Positions 61,867 through 64,000 of a stretch of 64,000 nucleotides of DNA are shown piece after piece. A program made the position numbers and the translations under genes. Location: the NCBI RefSeq assembly GCF_029227915.1, contig NC_079882.1, forward strand, positions 30,620,001-30,684,000, read 5' to 3'. This DNA is from Hydractinia symbiolongicarpus. Taxonomy: Eukaryota; Cnidaria; Hydrozoa; Anthoathecata; Hydractiniidae. The notes below the pieces were generated by a model, which worked only from the letters and a program-made list of their open reading frames with translations, was not told the origin of the DNA and did not search any database. Within the stretch, counting starts at the first letter, position 1. Each line of letters opens with the position of its first letter.

Positions 61867-64000
61867 GGATTGGTCCCACAGTACAAAATGACTTATTTTT
61901 CTAAATTTTTAAATGAAGCGCTACCACAGCGCCCAGTGTAATCGCTGAGTTCCAGCAAAAATGTCAGATTAAGAAGAATGTTATTTCTTGGAGTCCAATT
62001 GTCTCATCTATCACATTTATAAGTTCAAAACCCAAAATCAGTTCAATTAAGTAACACAGTCAATTGGTTCACTGGTAAAAGCCATGCAACTTGGTAATAT
62101 CTGAAACCTATCGCTAAACACATGTTGGTACGAATATGTGACGCGACCGATGTACTTCAAGCGGACGGATGCCGTTAGAAACTCAATGAAATGTAGTTTT
62201 TGAAACTGTCTCTATATCTTCAGCGCGAGCTAACGGCTAGGATTGGTCCCACAGTACAAAATGACTTATTTATCTAAATTTTTAAATGAAGCGCTACCAC
62301 AGCGCCCAGTGTAATCGCTGAGTTCCAGCAAAAATGTCAGATTAAGAAGAATGTTATTTCTTGGAGTCTAATTGTCTCATCTATCACATTTATAAGTTCA
62401 AAACCCAAAATCAGTTCAATTAAGTAACACAGTCAATTGGTTCACTGTTAAAAGCCATGCAACTTGGTAATATCTGAAACCTATCGCTAAACACATGTTG
62501 GTACGAATATGTGACGCGACCGATGTACTTCAAGCGGACAGATGCCGTTAGAAACTCAATGAAATGTAGTATTTGAAACTGTCTCAATATTTTCAGCGCC
62601 AGCTAACGGCTAGGTTTGGTCCCACAGTAAAAAATGACTTATTTATCTAAATTTTTAAATGAAGCGCTACCACAGCACCGAGTGTAATCGCTGAGTTCCA
62701 GCAACCATGTCAGATTAAGAAGAATGATATTTCTTGGAGTCCAATTGTCTCATTTATCACATTTATAAATTAAAAGTCCAAAATCAGCTCAATTAAGTCC
62801 CACAGTCAATCGTTTCACTGTTAAAAGCGATGCAAACTGGTTATATCAGAAACATATCGTTAAATGCATGTTGGTACGAATATGTGACGCAACCGTTGTA
62901 ACTCAAACGGAGTGATACCGTTACAAATTCAATGAAATTTAGTTTTTGAAAACGTCTCTATATCTTAAGCGCGTGCTAACGGCTAGGATTGGTCCCACAG
63001 TAAAAAATAACTCATTTATCTAAATTTTTAAATGAAGCGCTACCACAGCGCCCAGTGTAATCGCTGAATTCCAGCAATCGTGTCAAATTGAGGAGAATGT
63101 TATTTCTTGGAGTCCAATTGTCTCAATAATCACATTTATAATGTCAAAGCCCAAAATCAGTTCAATTAAGTCCCAGAGTCAATCGTTTCACTGTTAAAAG
63201 CGATGCAACCTGGTAATATCTGAAACATATCGCTAAATACATGTTGGTACGAGTATGTGACGCAACCGTTGTAACTCAAACGGACTGATAACGTTAGAAA
63301 GTCAATGAAATATAGTTTTTGAAACTGTCTTCATTTCCTCAGCCCGCGCTAACGGCTAAGATTGGTCCCACAGTACAAAATGACTTATTTATCTAAATTT
63401 TTAAATGAAGCGCTACCACAGCGCCCAGTGTAATCGCTGAGTTCCAGCAAAAATGTCAGATTAAGAAGAATGTTATTTCTTGGAGTTCAATTGTCTCATC
63501 TATCACATTTATAAGTTCAAAACCCAAAATCAGTTCAATTAAGTAACACAGTCAATTGGTTCACTGTTAAAAGCCATGCAACTTGGTAATATCTGAAACC
63601 TATCGCTAAACACATGTTGGTACGAATATGTGACGCGACCGATGTACTTCAAGCGGACGGATGCCGTTAGAAACTCAATGAAATGTAGTTTTTGAAACTG
63701 TCTCAATATCTTCAGCGCCAGCTAACGGCTAGGTTTGGTCCCACAGTAAAAAATGACTTAATTATCTAAATTTTTTAATGGAGCGCTACCACAGCACCGA
63801 GTGTAATCGCTGAGTTCCAGCAACCTTGTCAGATTAAGAAGAATGATATTTCTTGGAGTCCAATTGTCTCATTTATCACATTTATAAATTAAAAGTCCAA
63901 AATCAGCTCAATTAAGTCCCACAGTCAATCGTTTTTGAAGTAGTTTTTGAAACCGTCTCTATTTCTTCAGCGCAAGCTAACGGCTAGGATTGGTCCCGCA
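61867..64000 (+). repeat. Type II trimer array reaching the window edge
   Basis: Monomer starts 61867, 62240, 62613, 62986, 63359, 63732 and 63987 (last one partial). Starts 61867/62986, 62240/63359 and 62613/63732 are 1,119 bp apart. CCAGCAAAAATGTCAG is near 61952, 62327 and 63441, and AACACAGTCAATTGG follows each time. Adjacent monomers 61867 and 62240 are also close to each other. The array continues past the right edge. Confidence 0.9.

Larger units (their letters stand above)
1..64000 (+). repeat. Satellite DNA array filling the window (L about 372 bp, S about 254 bp)
   Basis: Every part of the window except 15192-15440 is a copy of one satellite monomer, always in the same orientation. 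I used GGATTGG/GGATTGC as the monomer start and found 189 starts. Spacings cluster at 371-374 bp (about 135) and 253-255 bp (about 53); the exceptions are 296, 205, 356, 359 and one 503 that holds the insertion. Blocks such as CCACAGTAAAAAATGACTTA and ATGTTGGTACGAATATGTGA are kept in nearly all copies that span them, while other positions define subtypes. No reading frame longer than 63 codons occurs. Function is inferred only: arrays of this kind commonly make up centromeric or pericentromeric heterochromatin. I do not recognise the family. Confidence 0.98.

Noticed and set aside
1-64000. CRISPR-like regular spacing
   Set aside because: The repeats are contiguous 254-374 bp monomers with no unique spacers; this is a satellite, not a CRISPR array.
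1-64000. tRNA, 5S rRNA or telomeric repeats within the array
   Set aside because: No cloverleaf, 5S-like internal promoter or short TTAGG-type runs were seen; GGCTAGG recurs only as part of the monomer anchor.
1-64000. Nucleosome phasing from the 372-bp length (two times 186)
   Set aside because: L fits two nucleosome repeats but S at 254 bp does not, and dimers of 626 bp give no simple multiple; not supportable from sequence alone.

Overview
The whole 64 kb window is tandemly repeated satellite DNA. I find no protein gene, RNA gene or intact transposon. All monomers run in the same orientation, and 189 monomer starts can be placed using an anchor (GGATTGG or GGATTGC after AACGGCTA/AACGGCAA; first at 128, last at 63987). 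Monomers fall into two length classes. Full-length units of 371-374 bp (called L, about 135 copies) and short units of 253-255 bp (called S, about 53 copies). S is L with about 118 bp removed at one shared junction. The only non-satellite sequence is a 249-bp, roughly 20% GC insertion at 15192-15440.

Organism: a large eukaryote-style heterochromatic array, probably centromeric or pericentromeric. Composition is moderately AT-rich (monomer 1381-1752 is 36.6% GC by hand count). CpG is not depleted in that monomer (13 observed, about 12.3 expected), which favours an animal with little satellite methylation, such as an insect or other invertebrate, over a vertebrate or plant. I do not recognise the satellite family and give no species.

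Layout: 1-500 two leading monomers; 501-4248 two nearly identical 1,874-bp higher-order repeats (HORs); 4249-9405 a linker plus two 2,491-bp HORs; 9406-17759 nested duplications of about 2.0-2.5 kb, one copy carrying the insertion; 17760-19757 two 999-bp units; 19758-23825 mixed L-rich array with a 2,117-bp displacement; 23826-31787 a diverged 'type II' domain with 881-bp and 743-bp tandem duplications; 31788-37198 a type I domain with a 3,040-bp displacement and a rearranged patch near 34.2-35.0 kb; 37199-44061 mixed type I array; 44062-49546 two 2,742-bp HORs; 49547-55490 S-L-L (999-bp) based units; 55491-64000 a second type II domain with 3,376-, 1,119- and 628-bp periods.

How it fits together: the core of the type I domains is a 626-bp S-L dimer in which the 254-bp S is followed by one particular L subtype. 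Extra L monomers are interspersed. Repeated unequal exchange between homologous positions gives the many different HOR lengths, and several exchange points are visible as chimeric monomers. All identity statements are from reading by eye; no alignment or database search was run.
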